NCBI RefSeq assembly: GCF_025148445.1
Contig: NZ_CP102270.1
Location: forward strand, 1,504,001-1,568,000
DNA: 64,000 nucleotides
Origin: Eshraghiella crossota
GTDB taxonomy: Bacteria; Bacillota; Clostridia; Lachnospirales; Lachnospiraceae
Reading direction: 5' to 3'
The notes under the pieces were generated by a model that saw nothing but the letters and a program-made list of their open reading frames with translations, was not told the DNA's origin and did not search any database. Made by a program: the position numbers and the translations under genes. Position 1 is the stretch's first letter, and each line of letters starts with the position of its first letter. This document shows positions 53,735 to 62,443 of the stretch, piece after piece.

Positions 53735-54913
53735 TTAGTCACGTTCTACAACTGTTGAGCAGCCCATTCCACCGCCGATACAAAGTGTAGCAAGACCTCT
53801 CTTGGCATCTCTCTTAGCCATTTCATGAAGTAATGTTACAAGGATACGGCATCCTGATGCTCCAACCGGATGTCCGAGTGCGATTGCACCACCGTTTACA
53901 TTAACTTTATCCATATTGAAGTTAAGTTCTTTAGCTACAGCTACTGACTGTGCCGCAAAAGCTTCGTTAGCTTCAATTAAATCCATATCATCAATTGTTA
54001 AACCGGTCTTAGCAAGTACCTTCTTTGTTGATGCAACAGGTCCGATACCCATGATTGATGGATCTACTCCGCCGAGTGCTCCGGCTACCCATGTTGCCAT
54101 TGGTTTAACACCGAGTTCTTTAGCTTTTTCTTCTGACATAACAACGATTGCTGCTGCACCGTCATTGATTCCTGATGCATTACCTGCTGTAACAAATCCG
54201 TCCGGATTGATTGTACGAAGTTTTGCAAGACCTTCCATTGTTGTTCCAGGACGTGGTCCCTCATCTGTATCAACGATAACTGTATTCTTTTTAACCTTAA
54301 CTTCTACAGGAACGATTTCATCTTTAAATCTTCCTTCTTCCTGAGCCTTAGTTGCCTTAGCCTGGCTGTTTACTGCAAACTGGTCAATTTCTTCTCTTGT
54401 AAGGCCCCACTGTTCACAAATATTATCAGCAGTCTTAATCATATGGTAGTTGTTGAATGCATCCCAAAGAGCATCATTAACCATTGTATCAACAAGAGTT
54501 CCGTTGTTCATTCTGTAACCGAATCTTGCATTTGGAAGTGCATATGGCGCTCTTGACATGCTTTCCATACCACCTGCTACAACGATATCAGCATCTCCGG
54601 CTTCAATCATCTGTGCTGCCATATTAACGCAGTTAAGTCCTGAACCGCATACAACATTGACTGTTACGGCTGTTGTCTCAATTGGAAGTCCTGCCTTGAT
54701 TGTTGCCTGACGTGCAACATTCTGTCCAAGACCTGCCTGGATAACGCATCCCATATATACATGATCTACTTTGTCAGCAGGTACTCCTGCTCTGTTAAGA
54801 GCTTCTTTGATTACGATTGCTCCTAAATCTACAGCAGGAACTGTGCTTAAAGCTCCTCCCATAGTTCCGATTGCAGTACGGCATGCGCCTGCCAAAACGA
54901 TTTTCTTAGCCAT
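53735..54913 (-). CDS. thl: Acetyl-CoA C-acetyltransferase (thiolase)
   Basis: This 392-residue condensing thiolase has the nucleophile cysteine in [19 protein letters not shown] (about 86-104), then [29 protein letters not shown] with the catalytic histidine, and [14 protein letters not shown] with the second cysteine. It joins two acetyl-CoA. The open frame extends 30 codons upstream into coaD, but the ATG at 54913 has AGGAGG 8 bases ahead. It overlaps the coaD end by 8 bases. Confidence 0.97.
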   Translation of the reverse strand: MAKKIVLAGACRTAIGTMGGALSTVPAVDLGAIVIKEALNRAGVPADKVDHVYMGCVIQAGLGQNVARQATIKAGLPIETTAVTVNVVCGSGLNCVNMAAQMIEAGDADIVVAGGMESMSRAPYALPNARFGYRMNNGTLVDTMVNDALWDAFNNYHMIKTADNICEQWGLTREEIDQFAVNSQAKATKAQEEGRFKDEIVPVEVKVKKNTVIVDTDEGPRPGTTMEGLAKLRTINPDGFVTAGNASGINDGAAAIVVMSEEKAKELGVKPMATWVAGALGGVDPSIMGIGPVASTKKVLAKTGLTIDDMDLIEANEAFAAQSVAVAKELNFNMDKVNVNGGAIALGHPVGASGCRILVTLLHEMAKRDAKRGLATLCIGGGMGCSTVVERD

Positions 54914-55412
54914 TAGAAAAATCCTCCTTGAATATTTTCTTTTTATATTTTTCTTTAAATTTACGGGCAACAATTGGTGGTACCAGTTTCTCAACTCCGG
55001 CATTGTAAAATGCTACTTCCTTAGCAATTGTGGAACTAAGGAAAGAATATTCAAGACCGGTAGATAGGAACAGTGTCTCAATCTCCGGATCAAGACTTCT
55101 GTTAGTCTGGGCAATCTGCATCTCAGTCTCATAATCAGAAATAACTCTTAATCCTCTGATGATTACTTTTGCTCCATTCTGTCTCGCAAAATCAATTGTC
55201 ATACCTTCAAAAGTTTTCACCTCGACATTATGTAAATCCTTAACAGTCTCTCGTAACATCTCAAGACGCTCATCCATTGTAAACATCGGTCTTTTGGTAT
55301 TATTAACCAATATTCCCACAACGAGTTCGTCCACAATTCTTGATGCTCTTGTTATGATATCAAGATGTCCATAGGTGATTGGATCAAAACTCCCTGGATA
55401 CACTGCTTTCAT
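54906..55412 (-). CDS. coaD: Pantetheine-phosphate adenylyltransferase
   Basis: This 168-residue nucleotidyltransferase is the penultimate enzyme of CoA synthesis. The motif [16 protein letters not shown] is at 5-20, with TYGH for the usual [26 protein letters not shown] follows (about 87-108), then [22 protein letters not shown]. The ATG at 55412 has AGGAG 6 bases ahead; an earlier in-frame ATG lies before it. It is first behind the promoter and Rex-like operator. Its stop lies 8 bases inside thl, which makes it part of the butyrate operon. Confidence 0.97.
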   Translation of the reverse strand: MKAVYPGSFDPITYGHLDIITRASRIVDELVVGILVNNTKRPMFTMDERLEMLRETVKDLHNVEVKTFEGMTIDFARQNGAKVIIRGLRVISDYETEMQIAQTNRSLDPEIETLFLSTGLEYSFLSSTIAKEVAFYNAGVEKLVPPIVARKFKEKYKKKIFKEDFSNG

Positions 55413-55429
55413 AAGCTCTCCTGTCAACA

Positions 55430-55447
55430 TTGTTACTTTTTTAACAA
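55430..55447 (-). promoter_or_regulatory. Candidate Rex operator at the head of the coaD-thl-crt-hbd-bcd-etfBA operon
   Basis: On the minus strand the site reads TTGTTAA-AAAA-GTAACAA. The clostridial Rex consensus is TTGTTAA-N4-TTAACAA, so 13 of 14 fixed positions match. The symmetry extends outward (AACATTGTTA, 55426-55435, with its inverse at 55442-55451). It lies about 33-50 bases after the predicted transcription start. Rex represses fermentation genes until NADH is high. The same repeat could form an RNA stem; no rex gene is in the window. Confidence 0.75.
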
Positions 55448-55485
55448 TGTTTATTTATAATAATAGAAAGTTGATTTCCTGAATA

Positions 55486-55514
55486 ATAATATCATGAGGT
55501 CATATAAATGTCAA
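55486..55514 (-). promoter_or_regulatory. Consensus promoter of the coaD-butyrate operon
   Basis: Minus strand: perfect TTGACA (55509-55514), 17-base spacer, TATTAT (55486-55491). Start of transcription near 55479, giving a 5' leader of about 67 bases that contains the Rex-like repeat. Confidence 0.85.
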
Positions 55515-55527
55515 TTATAAACATAGT

Positions 55528-55561
55528 AAAACACCACCCGGAAGTATTATCCGGATGGTGT
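55528..55561 (-). terminator. Rho-independent terminator of the ABC importer operon
   Basis: A 12-bp stem with one C/A mismatch (55531-55542 with 55550-55561) has a 7-base loop. TTTT follows on the minus strand; a run of five T also follows on the plus strand. It lies 18 bases after the ATPase gene stop and insulates the butyrate promoter. Confidence 0.78.
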
Positions 55562-55579
55562 GATTTTTACCGGTAAAAT

Positions 55580-56374
55580 CTATGAAAAAACAATGCTGTC
55601 CGTAGCAAATTTTTCTTTTTTCTTTGCGGAATACATATCCATAAGGTCATCTACCGTCATATTTTTTCTTTCATTTTCCGAAATGTCAAATATGATATTT
55701 CCTCTGTCAAGCATAATCGTCCTGGTTCCTGTTTCAAGTGCCTGTGTCACGTTATGGGTAATCATTAACGTAGTCAGATTATTTTCAGAAATAATTCTTT
55801 TTGTAATATCCATAACCTTGTCCGCCGTAGCCGGATCAAGTGCAGCCGTATGTTCATCAAGCAGAAGAAGTTTCGGTGGAACAAGGGTTGCCATTAAAAG
55901 AGTAACAACCTGTCTCTGGCCTCCTGATAAAAGACCTACTTTTGTATCCATTCTTTCTTCAAGTCCCATGGAAAATCCGGCAAGGGCTTCCTTAAACATT
56001 TTTCTTTCCTTTTTGGTAACTGCACTTCTAAGTCCTGCATGCTTGCTTCTTGAATATGCAAGAGCAAGGTTTTCTTCTATGGTAAGATTAGGTGCCGTTC
56101 CCTTCATAGGGTCCTGAAAAATTCTTCCGATAACTTTTGCCCTTTTATGTTCGGATTTAAAGGTAATATTTTCGCCATCCAGTAAAATCATGCCGCAATC
56201 CAGCCAGAAATTACCGCAGATAGCATTAAAAAGTGTAGATTTACCTGCTCCGTTTGAGCCTATGATGGTTACAAATTCGCCGTCTTCAAGCTTAAGGTTA
56301 AGTCCGTTAAGCGCTTTCATTTCATTAGGTGTCGAAGGAGCAAATACTTTTACCGCATTAGTTATTTCTAACAT
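55580..56374 (-). CDS. ABC importer ATP-binding protein
   Basis: This 264-residue ATPase has Walker A GSNGAGKST at 39-47, Q-loop RIFQDP, signature LSGGQRQ, Walker B LLLLDEHTAALDP and the H-loop THN. It overlaps the permease gene by 17 bases, so the two are coupled. The trio resembles uncharacterised ABC importers of the TrpXYZ type in Firmicutes, some of which take up tryptophan or other aromatic compounds; cargo here is not established. Confidence 0.92.
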   Translation of the reverse strand: MLEITNAVKVFAPSTPNEMKALNGLNLKLEDGEFVTIIGSNGAGKSTLFNAICGNFWLDCGMILLDGENITFKSEHKRAKVIGRIFQDPMKGTAPNLTIEENLALAYSRSKHAGLRSAVTKKERKMFKEALAGFSMGLEERMDTKVGLLSGGQRQVVTLLMATLVPPKLLLLDEHTAALDPATADKVMDITKRIISENNLTTLMITHNVTQALETGTRTIMLDRGNIIFDISENERKNMTVDDLMDMYSAKKKEKFATDSIVFS

Positions 56375-57284
56375 TACTGTTACTCCTTCCTTTATGAATT
56401 AATCTGGCTTTATTGATATTTTCCTTAATGGCAGGAATTGATAACGCAACTGCTACCACAACTGCGGAAACCAATTTGAACATATATACAGGCAGAATAT
56501 CATATCTCAATACCACAGATATTATCAGTCTGTAAATAACCGAACCCACTATTACAGAAATTAGTCCAATCATTACATTATGTCTGCCAAAAATCGTCTC
56601 ACCGATGATAACAGAGGCAAGACCGACAACCAGCATGCCTATGCTGCTGTTAATATCCGCATAACCCTGTATCTGTGCCAGCAATCCGCCTGAAAAAGCT
56701 ATACACGCATTGCTTATTCCCAGTCCCACAATTTTGGTAATATCAACATTTACCGAAGAAGCTCTTAACATATCTGCATTGTCGCCTGTCGCTCTTATGC
56801 AAAGTCCGTAATGTGTTTTGAAAAAAAACGTAAGCAATATAATAAACAAAACCACAAAAACTGCAGGTATTATTATCTTAACCACCTCTTTATCAAGATT
56901 AGGGAGCAGCTCCCTCATATCGGATAAAATAGTTCTTGGCTTTCCTTTAAGCAGGGATACATTGGCTGCATTATCCATAACTTTAAGATTTATTGAATAA
57001 AGACCGCTCATGGTAATTATTCCGGCAAGAATAGGATGTATTTTAAGTTTTGTCTGTAATATACCCGTTACACATCCCGCCGCAGCTCCTGCCACAAGAG
57101 AAAGAACCAGACCAAGATATGGGTGTCCGGCGATTGTCATCATTGCCGATACCGCAAGCCCAAAAGAAAAGCTTCCCTCCATTGTAAGGTCAGGTACATT
57201 AAGTATTTTAAAACTTATATATATGCCCAACGCCATTATTCCATATATAAAACCCTGTTGTAAGGTACTGAACCATATTGCCAT
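56358..57284 (-). CDS. ABC importer permease (branched-chain-type fold)
   Basis: The 308-residue membrane protein has eight to nine hydrophobic spans. PDLTMEGSFSFGLAVSAMM at about residue 30 and AFSGGLLAQIQGYADINSSIG near residue 215 are typical of permeases working with ABC_sub_bind proteins. It forms the transmembrane channel with the ATPase. It lies 38 bases after the binding-protein gene. Confidence 0.9.
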   Translation of the reverse strand: MAIWFSTLQQGFIYGIMALGIYISFKILNVPDLTMEGSFSFGLAVSAMMTIAGHPYLGLVLSLVAGAAAGCVTGILQTKLKIHPILAGIITMSGLYSINLKVMDNAANVSLLKGKPRTILSDMRELLPNLDKEVVKIIIPAVFVVLFIILLTFFFKTHYGLCIRATGDNADMLRASSVNVDITKIVGLGISNACIAFSGGLLAQIQGYADINSSIGMLVVGLASVIIGETIFGRHNVMIGLISVIVGSVIYRLIISVVLRYDILPVYMFKLVSAVVVAVALSIPAIKENINKARLIHKGRSNSNVRNN

Positions 57285-57322
57285 AATTTAATCTGTAATG
57301 TCAAAAAGACATCCTTTCTGTT

Positions 57323-58294
57323 TTATTTCGCATCTTCAACATAAGTAATTTCTGCATTATCTGAAATAGTTACCCCAATTGCTTCTGCTGTTGTCTTATT
57401 TACAACTGTTTTTGATGCAGGAACAACAACGGCAGGAATTTCTTCTACTTTCTTTCCCCCGTCAAGGTATTCTACTGCCATATCAGCTGTCATCTTACCG
57501 ATTTCTTCATCAGAAACAGCTATTGTTGCAAAGCAGCCGGCGTCAACCATTGTTGCTGAGCTTCCGTATACAGGAATCTTTTTGTCCCTTGCCACTTCTG
57601 TTACTACAGACATTGCTGACATAACAACGCTGTCATTTGGGATGAAAACAGCATCTACGCCTTTATCTGTAAGAGACTTGATCGCCTGTTCAACATCCGA
57701 TGAAGACGTTACAGATACTTCCTCGTATTTGATATTATTGCTGTCGCAGTATTCTTTGGCATTTTTAATAGTATTAACTGAGTTATCTTCACTTGTGCAG
57801 TATATAAATCCGTAAGTCTTCACATCAGGTGTAAGTTTATCGCTGAGTGCAAAAATATCACTTACAGGAATTGCATTGCTTGTTCCGGTAGCATTCTTGT
57901 CAGGTTTTTCCATATCTGTGATTACACCTGCAGCCACCGGTGCCGAAACCGCACAGAAAAATACAGGTGTCTCTGTTTCAAGATTAACGATTGCCTGTGT
58001 TGATGGTGTTGCAATTGTAAAAACAAGGTCGTAAGAACCGTCTGCCATATTCTGTGCTATAGTCTGAAGAGCGGATGCATCTCCCTGTGCACATTTAACT
58101 TCAACATTTTCATATCCCTTTGCTTTCATTTCTTCGAGAATACCGTCTCTCATATCATTGAATGCGCCGTTTTCTATCATCTGGATAACTCCGATTTTCT
58201 TATCGGATGTTTTTTTGTCCTTTCCTCCGCATCCTGACAGTACACATGCCATTGCTAAAATGGCAGTAAAAAATAATGCTAATTTCTTTTTCAT
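57323..58294 (-). CDS. ABC importer substrate-binding lipoprotein (TrpX/ABC_sub_bind family)
   Basis: This 323-residue lipoprotein has signal MKKKLALFFTAILAMACVL with lipobox LSGC and lipidated Cys22. The mature domain has KIGVIQMIENGAFNDMRDGI, the FTIATPSTQAIVNLETETPVFFCAVS segment (about 110-135) and VDAVFIPNDSVVMSAM (about 208), as in ABC_sub_bind proteins with periplasmic-binding fold I. It is anchored outside the membrane and delivers an unknown small ligand. It lies 14 bases after the GldA-like dehydrogenase gene in the same transcript. Confidence 0.9.
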   Translation of the reverse strand: MKKKLALFFTAILAMACVLSGCGGKDKKTSDKKIGVIQMIENGAFNDMRDGILEEMKAKGYENVEVKCAQGDASALQTIAQNMADGSYDLVFTIATPSTQAIVNLETETPVFFCAVSAPVAAGVITDMEKPDKNATGTSNAIPVSDIFALSDKLTPDVKTYGFIYCTSEDNSVNTIKNAKEYCDSNNIKYEEVSVTSSSDVEQAIKSLTDKGVDAVFIPNDSVVMSAMSVVTEVARDKKIPVYGSSATMVDAGCFATIAVSDEEIGKMTADMAVEYLDGGKKVEEIPAVVVPASKTVVNKTTAEAIGVTISDNAEITYVEDAK

Positions 58295-58308
58295 CTTTTC
58301 TTCCTCTT

Positions 58309-59385
58309 TTATATATTTTCTAATTTAATAAGTGCTGCTTTAACCATATCTGATGTTATTTCATAAGGATTATGTTCGATATCCTTCATTGCCACCGTGA
58401 TTTTGGCCACTTTGTCGATATCATCCCTGCTAATCTCTATATCTTCAAGTCTGACCGGTAATCCGACAGCCTTATTAAATTCATATAATTTTTTGAAATT
58501 TTCCTCATCATTGTCTACCAGTAAAAGTACAAGTACACCAAAAGCTACTACTTCTCCGTGTAAATGGTTCTTTTCAATATGAGGATATGTGGTAAGGGCG
58601 TAAAATATTGCATGTGCAAGCCCTGTATTGTAATCGATTATCTTATCATTAGTTAAGAGAATTGACGCTGCCGCCGTACTTACTATAATTGATAGAAGCA
58701 CCTGTTCAAAATCAGAAGTTACCAGATGTTTCTCAATATCTTCGAGTGCTTTTCTGCCGTATTTTAACATGGGTTCATAGCACATTCTTGCAATATTGAC
58801 ACCTAAAGTAATATAATGAGGAACTTCTTCATCCCTTGAGGAAATACTGCTTTCAAAATGCTTTGCGTATGTATCCCCGATTCCTGCCCACATATATCTC
58901 TTAGGAGAATCAGCAATAATCTCTGTATCAATAAATGCATGAGCCGGTGGGTTGGCAAAAAAATGTGGTTTTAAAAATATACCATTATTCTTATACATTA
59001 TTGAAACTGATGTGCAGGATGAACAGTTAGATGCAATTGTAGGAAATGTAAAAACAGGTTTGCCGGTCATATCCGCAAGTGTCTTGACTGTATCTGTGGC
59101 TTTTCCTCCGCCAATTGCAAATAACATATCTGCATTTCTGACAGTTTCAAGTGACATAAGATTCTCCACATTTTCATAGGAAGCTTCACCGCCATACCAT
59201 ATAAAATCACTGATTTCAATATCAGAATCTATTATTGCTTTACACAGTTTATCTTTAACCGCAGCCATAGCCTTATGTCCACCTATTGCTACCGCTTTAT
59301 GACCATATCCGGCACAAATACTGCCGACAAGTTTATATACATCCGTGCCAACTGAATAAGATGGCAGACTTACATTATAACTCAT
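58309..59385 (-). CDS. GldA-like iron/zinc-dependent alcohol dehydrogenase family enzyme
   Basis: This 358-residue protein has the NAD-binding FAIGGGKATDTVK (about 90-102) and TFPTIASNCSSCTSVSIMY. Candidate metal ligands are D in AGIGDTYAKHFE, H in GLAHAIFYALT and H in HLHGEVVAFG, as in glycerol dehydrogenase. It may oxidise a polyol or reduce an aldehyde or ketone; the substrate is unknown. Co-transcription with an ABC importer suggests that it acts on the imported compound (inference). GGAG stands ahead of the ATG. Confidence 0.82.
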   Translation of the reverse strand: MSYNVSLPSYSVGTDVYKLVGSICAGYGHKAVAIGGHKAMAAVKDKLCKAIIDSDIEISDFIWYGGEASYENVENLMSLETVRNADMLFAIGGGKATDTVKTLADMTGKPVFTFPTIASNCSSCTSVSIMYKNNGIFLKPHFFANPPAHAFIDTEIIADSPKRYMWAGIGDTYAKHFESSISSRDEEVPHYITLGVNIARMCYEPMLKYGRKALEDIEKHLVTSDFEQVLLSIIVSTAAASILLTNDKIIDYNTGLAHAIFYALTTYPHIEKNHLHGEVVAFGVLVLLLVDNDEENFKKLYEFNKAVGLPVRLEDIEISRDDIDKVAKITVAMKDIEHNPYEITSDMVKAALIKLENI

Positions 59386-59424
59386 AAAATCAACTCCATT
59401 TTACGATAAAAATTAACTTTCATA

Positions 59425-59453
59425 TTGATTAATGCTAACACCGGATTTATACT
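59425..59453 (+). promoter_or_regulatory. SigA-type promoter of the second Dabb gene
   Basis: TTGATT (59425-59430), 17-base spacer, TATACT (59448-59453), about 33 bases before the ATG. The divergent GldA-like gene starts at 59385, so its promoter must overlap this region. Confidence 0.65.
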
Positions 59454-59486
59454 TATGTCAACTTATTTTTAAGGGAGGTTTTTTAT

Positions 59487-59780
59487 ATGTTAAAGCATTT
59501 TGTAATTTTTACTTTTGAAGATAATTTTTTTAAGGAAGAACATTTTAACGAATATGTTGATGCTTTTTCCAGAATTAAAGAAGAGTATCCAAAAATCAAA
59601 GAAATTTCAATTCACAAAAATTGTATTGATCGTCCTGCTAATATGGATTTGATGATTGAAATGGTTCTTGAGGACGAATCTGTTCTTTCTGAATATTTAA
59701 ATTCCCCGGAACATATCAGAATGGGTAAAAAATATAATCCCCATGTGGCTAACAGAGTCTCTTTTGACTATTATATATAA
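59487..59780 (+). CDS. Second Dabb family protein
   Basis: This 97-residue protein has the Dabb start MLKHFVIFTFEDNFF, central KIKEISIHKNCIDRPANMDLMI strands and the LSEYLNSPEHIRMG helix with the conserved His, ending in HVANRVSFDYYI. Such barrels act as dimers. It is divergent from the GldA-like/ABC importer operon, which may mean that it serves the same compound. It shares clear likeness with the 23.9 kb Dabb protein only in the family motifs. GGGAGG precedes the ATG. Confidence 0.83.
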   Translation: MLKHFVIFTFEDNFFKEEHFNEYVDAFSRIKEEYPKIKEISIHKNCIDRPANMDLMIEMVLEDESVLSEYLNSPEHIRMGKKYNPHVANRVSFDYYI

Positions 59781-59783
59781 AAA

Positions 59784-59819
59784 ACTCTGTTCACAAAGTC
59801 TTTACAATGTGAACAGAGT
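59784..59819 (+). terminator. Hairpin after the second Dabb gene
   Basis: A perfect 12-bp inverted repeat (59784-59795 with 59808-59819) begins 3 bases after the stop and has a 12-base loop. Only a short T-stretch follows, so it acts together with the next hairpin. Confidence 0.65.
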
Positions 59820-59826
59820 CTTACAT

Positions 59827-59856
59827 TAAAGACTGTTTTCGGACAGTCTTTATTAT
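59827..59856. terminator. Second hairpin between convergent Dabb and amylase genes
   Basis: AAAGACTGT (59828-59836) pairs with ACAGTCTTT (59843-59851) around a 6-base loop. On the plus strand it is followed by TATTATTTTA. It can also form at the end of the amylase transcript. Confidence 0.65.
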
Positions 59857-61484
59857 TTTAATACTACACAGCCAAATGCCGGTATTGTTAATTTTTCTCC
59901 ATCAAGTGATGCCTCTTCTTCAGATACAGATAAAGTAGCTGCTATTCCTGTATAACTGTAATCTGATTTAGAAACAGTCACTGTTGTAGCTTCTTCACTA
60001 TCATTACATATTACATATGTCTTCTCATTATCTGTAGTATAAGACAATGCGTATAAGTTACCATCCTGTTCAATGAGCTTTGTTAATGCCTCAGGAGTGC
60101 CTCTTCCTATTGAAGGGAAAGCATTTTTGATAAGAAGTGCTTTTTTATAATAGTTATAAATAGATAACTTATCATCTTTCTGTGTCTCGTACGAACCAAA
60201 TCTGTGTTCCTGTTTTTCCATTGCAGAAGGACCTTTTGTCATTCCCGCAGTATTTTCATTCTCATTCCAATACATTGGTGCACGCTTATTTTCATCTTTT
60301 CCCGTACCTGACATGCCAAGTTCATCTCCGTAATATACGAATGTCTTACCAGGTGTAAAGAACTGTAAAGCTGCACCGAATTTAACAGCATTTTCATTAT
60401 ATTTCAAGAAACCTGCCGGACGTCCTGTATCATGATTTCCAAGGAATACAGCATCAATATAATTGCTGTCAATTGCTTTGACTTCTACATATCGGTTTAC
60501 AACAAAGTTAGCAAACTTTCCACCACCGGAACCATTTCCTGCTCTGTTACATGTAAGCACAATGTATCCTTCTGATGTTCCGTATGGGAAGTTAAAAAGG
60601 CTGTCTACACCACTCTCATAGAATTTATCAAGTGCCGATGCATCAGACCATACTTCCGCAACTACATAATTTGACGAATCTAATGACTCAACATAATCAT
60701 AGAACCATTTCAGTGCTTCCGTACTCTTATCGTTATTGCCTTCATAATAATGAAGTGCCGCATCAAGACGATATCCTCTGATTCCTTTGTCATACCAGAA
60801 CTTAGCTATTTTTTCAATCTCAGTCCTGAGTGCTGTACAATCAAGATTAAGATCCGGCATGCCGCTCTGGAACTGGCTTTCGTAATACCATCCGCCGTCT
60901 CCGGGTATCTTAGTATAACCGTTTCCGCCCTCTTTGTTAAAATTATAATATTCAGCTTCAGGACATACAGAATAATCAGGTTCTTCTCCTTTTTTAAGTC
61001 CTTTTATATATTCTCTTGCAGTTTTAAACCAATCATGTCGTGAACTTGTATGGTTAATTACGAGGTCCATATATACATCAATGTTTTTTTCTTTACATGC
61101 TGCAATGAACTTATCAAAATCTTCCATAGTTCCATATTCTTCATCTATTGAATAATAATCAATTACATCATACTTATGATATGTTGGTGATTTATGGAAC
61201 GGAAGAAGCCATATACTGTCAAATCCAAGATCTTTAATATAATCGAGTTTGGATGTAAGGCCATTAAAATCGCCTATTCCATCTCCATCACTGTCGCAAA
61301 ATGAATATATAAATACCTGATAACATGAACCATACTTATCATCTACATTTGCAGACACAAGATTGTCCGGATCCAATTTTACATTGCTGTTGTTATCCTC
61401 TTTCTTTTTGCCGCAGCCTGCTAATATCGAAACAGAAAGTGCTGCAATAAGCAAGAGAGCCCAGATTTTTTTGATTTTTTTCAT
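59853..61484 (-). CDS. Secreted alpha-amylase family (GH13) lipoprotein
   Basis: The 543-residue protein has a lipoprotein signal ending LAGC with lipidated Cys24. The (beta/alpha)8 GH13 domain has motif I DLVINH (140-145), nucleophile D241 in GYRLDAALH, acid/base E277 in VVAEVWSD, and transition-state Asp352 in FLGNHDTG, followed by a C-terminal beta domain. A Ca-binding-like DSDGDGIGDFNG loop lies at 64-75. It should hydrolyse alpha-1,4-glucans at the cell surface and feed the adjacent MalFG-type importer. The ATG at 61484 has AGGAG 7 bases ahead, while the open frame begins 16 codons earlier without one. Confidence 0.93.
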   Translation of the reverse strand: MKKIKKIWALLLIAALSVSILAGCGKKKEDNNSNVKLDPDNLVSANVDDKYGSCYQVFIYSFCDSDGDGIGDFNGLTSKLDYIKDLGFDSIWLLPFHKSPTYHKYDVIDYYSIDEEYGTMEDFDKFIAACKEKNIDVYMDLVINHTSSRHDWFKTAREYIKGLKKGEEPDYSVCPEAEYYNFNKEGGNGYTKIPGDGGWYYESQFQSGMPDLNLDCTALRTEIEKIAKFWYDKGIRGYRLDAALHYYEGNNDKSTEALKWFYDYVESLDSSNYVVAEVWSDASALDKFYESGVDSLFNFPYGTSEGYIVLTCNRAGNGSGGGKFANFVVNRYVEVKAIDSNYIDAVFLGNHDTGRPAGFLKYNENAVKFGAALQFFTPGKTFVYYGDELGMSGTGKDENKRAPMYWNENENTAGMTKGPSAMEKQEHRFGSYETQKDDKLSIYNYYKKALLIKNAFPSIGRGTPEALTKLIEQDGNLYALSYTTDNEKTYVICNDSEEATTVTVSKSDYSYTGIAATLSVSEEEASLDGEKLTIPAFGCVVLK

Positions 61485-61509
61485 TATGTTCTCCTTGTTA
61501 TATAGTTTA

Positions 61510-61540
61510 CACCCAGTACAGGAAATCCCCATACTGAGTG
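61510..61540 (-). promoter_or_regulatory. Intercistronic hairpin between malG-type permease and amylase
   Basis: A 9-bp stem with one wobble (61510-61518 with 61532-61540) and a 13-base loop sits in the 89-base gap. There is no T-run, so a role in mRNA stability or partial read-through is likelier than termination. No clear promoter was seen in this gap. Confidence 0.55.
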
Positions 61541-61573
61541 CATTTGTTTCATAAAATATTTCTGATAAATATA

Positions 61574-62443
61574 TCAGCCCTTTACAGCACCTGATACACC
61601 TTCCTGATAGAATTTCTGCATTATCAAGAAGAGAGTTGCAATTGGTACAGATACCACAACCGCACCGGCTGCGAAACAGTTAAACCAATTGTATACATAT
61701 TCCTTCTCAAGCATATTCCACAAACCAACTGATACCGTATAGAATCTCTGGTCAGTACCACAGATAACTTTACAGAAGATAAAGTCAAGCCATGGACCCA
61801 TAAATGAGTTCAATACTGTATATACAATAATTGGTTTACTGAGAGGTATTGTAATTCTTGTAAATACCTGCCAACGTGTTGCACCGTCAATGTATGCTGC
61901 TTCATCCACGGACTTAGGAATCGTATCAAAGAAACCTTTGGCTATGTAGAATCCCAGTCCCGAGCCCCCGGAGTATACCATAATCAGTGCAACCCTGATC
62001 ATGGATCCCTCTGTAAGACCGATGGACTTAAGAATGTAATATGTCGCAATCATCGACATAAATCCCGGGAACATACCAAGGATTAATGCAATATTCATAA
62101 ATGGTCTTCTCATTCTGAATCTCATTCTTGACATTACATATGAAACGCAAAGTACGAAGAATGTGGATATAATACAACAGAAAATAGCAATAATCAATGT
62201 ATTAAGGAACATCTGTGGAAAATTGATTATGTTAGTATCAGTAAACAATTTCTTATAGTTGCCGAACCAGTATTCCTTTGGGAAAAGGGTTGACATATAC
62301 ATACCCTTATCTTTCTTAAAGCTGATAAGTACAATCCAAACGATTGGGAAAAGCCAAATAATTGATAACGCTGTAAGAATAATATATACGAATATGTTTC
62401 CTATAGTTTTTCTTACTTTTGCTCCTGATGATACTTTTTTCAT
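61574..62443 (-). CDS. Sugar ABC transporter permease (MalG type)
   Basis: This 289-residue membrane protein has six hydrophobic spans. The EAA loop SVDEAAYIDGATRWQVFTRITIPLSKP (about 178-204) contacts the ATPase, and the C-terminal tail FYQEGVSGAVKG ends as in MalG. It pairs with the MalF-type permease to import maltodextrins. No cognate ATPase is encoded in the window; a shared MsmK-like ATPase elsewhere is likely. TAATG overlap with the upstream gene. Confidence 0.93.
   Translation of the reverse strand: MKKVSSGAKVRKTIGNIFVYIILTALSIIWLFPIVWIVLISFKKDKGMYMSTLFPKEYWFGNYKKLFTDTNIINFPQMFLNTLIIAIFCCIISTFFVLCVSYVMSRMRFRMRRPFMNIALILGMFPGFMSMIATYYILKSIGLTEGSMIRVALIMVYSGGSGLGFYIAKGFFDTIPKSVDEAAYIDGATRWQVFTRITIPLSKPIIVYTVLNSFMGPWLDFIFCKVICGTDQRFYTVSVGLWNMLEKEYVYNWFNCFAAGAVVVSVPIATLFLIMQKFYQEGVSGAVKG

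Noticed and set aside
54914-55003. Upstream extension of the thl frame by 30 codons
   Set aside because: It lies inside coaD, while a strong AGGAGG box serves the ATG at 54913.
58295-59486. T-box or tryptophan riboswitch for the TrpX-like importer
   Set aside because: The binding-protein gene follows the dehydrogenase gene by 14 bases, and the 100-base divergent gap upstream is too short and has no T-box sequence.
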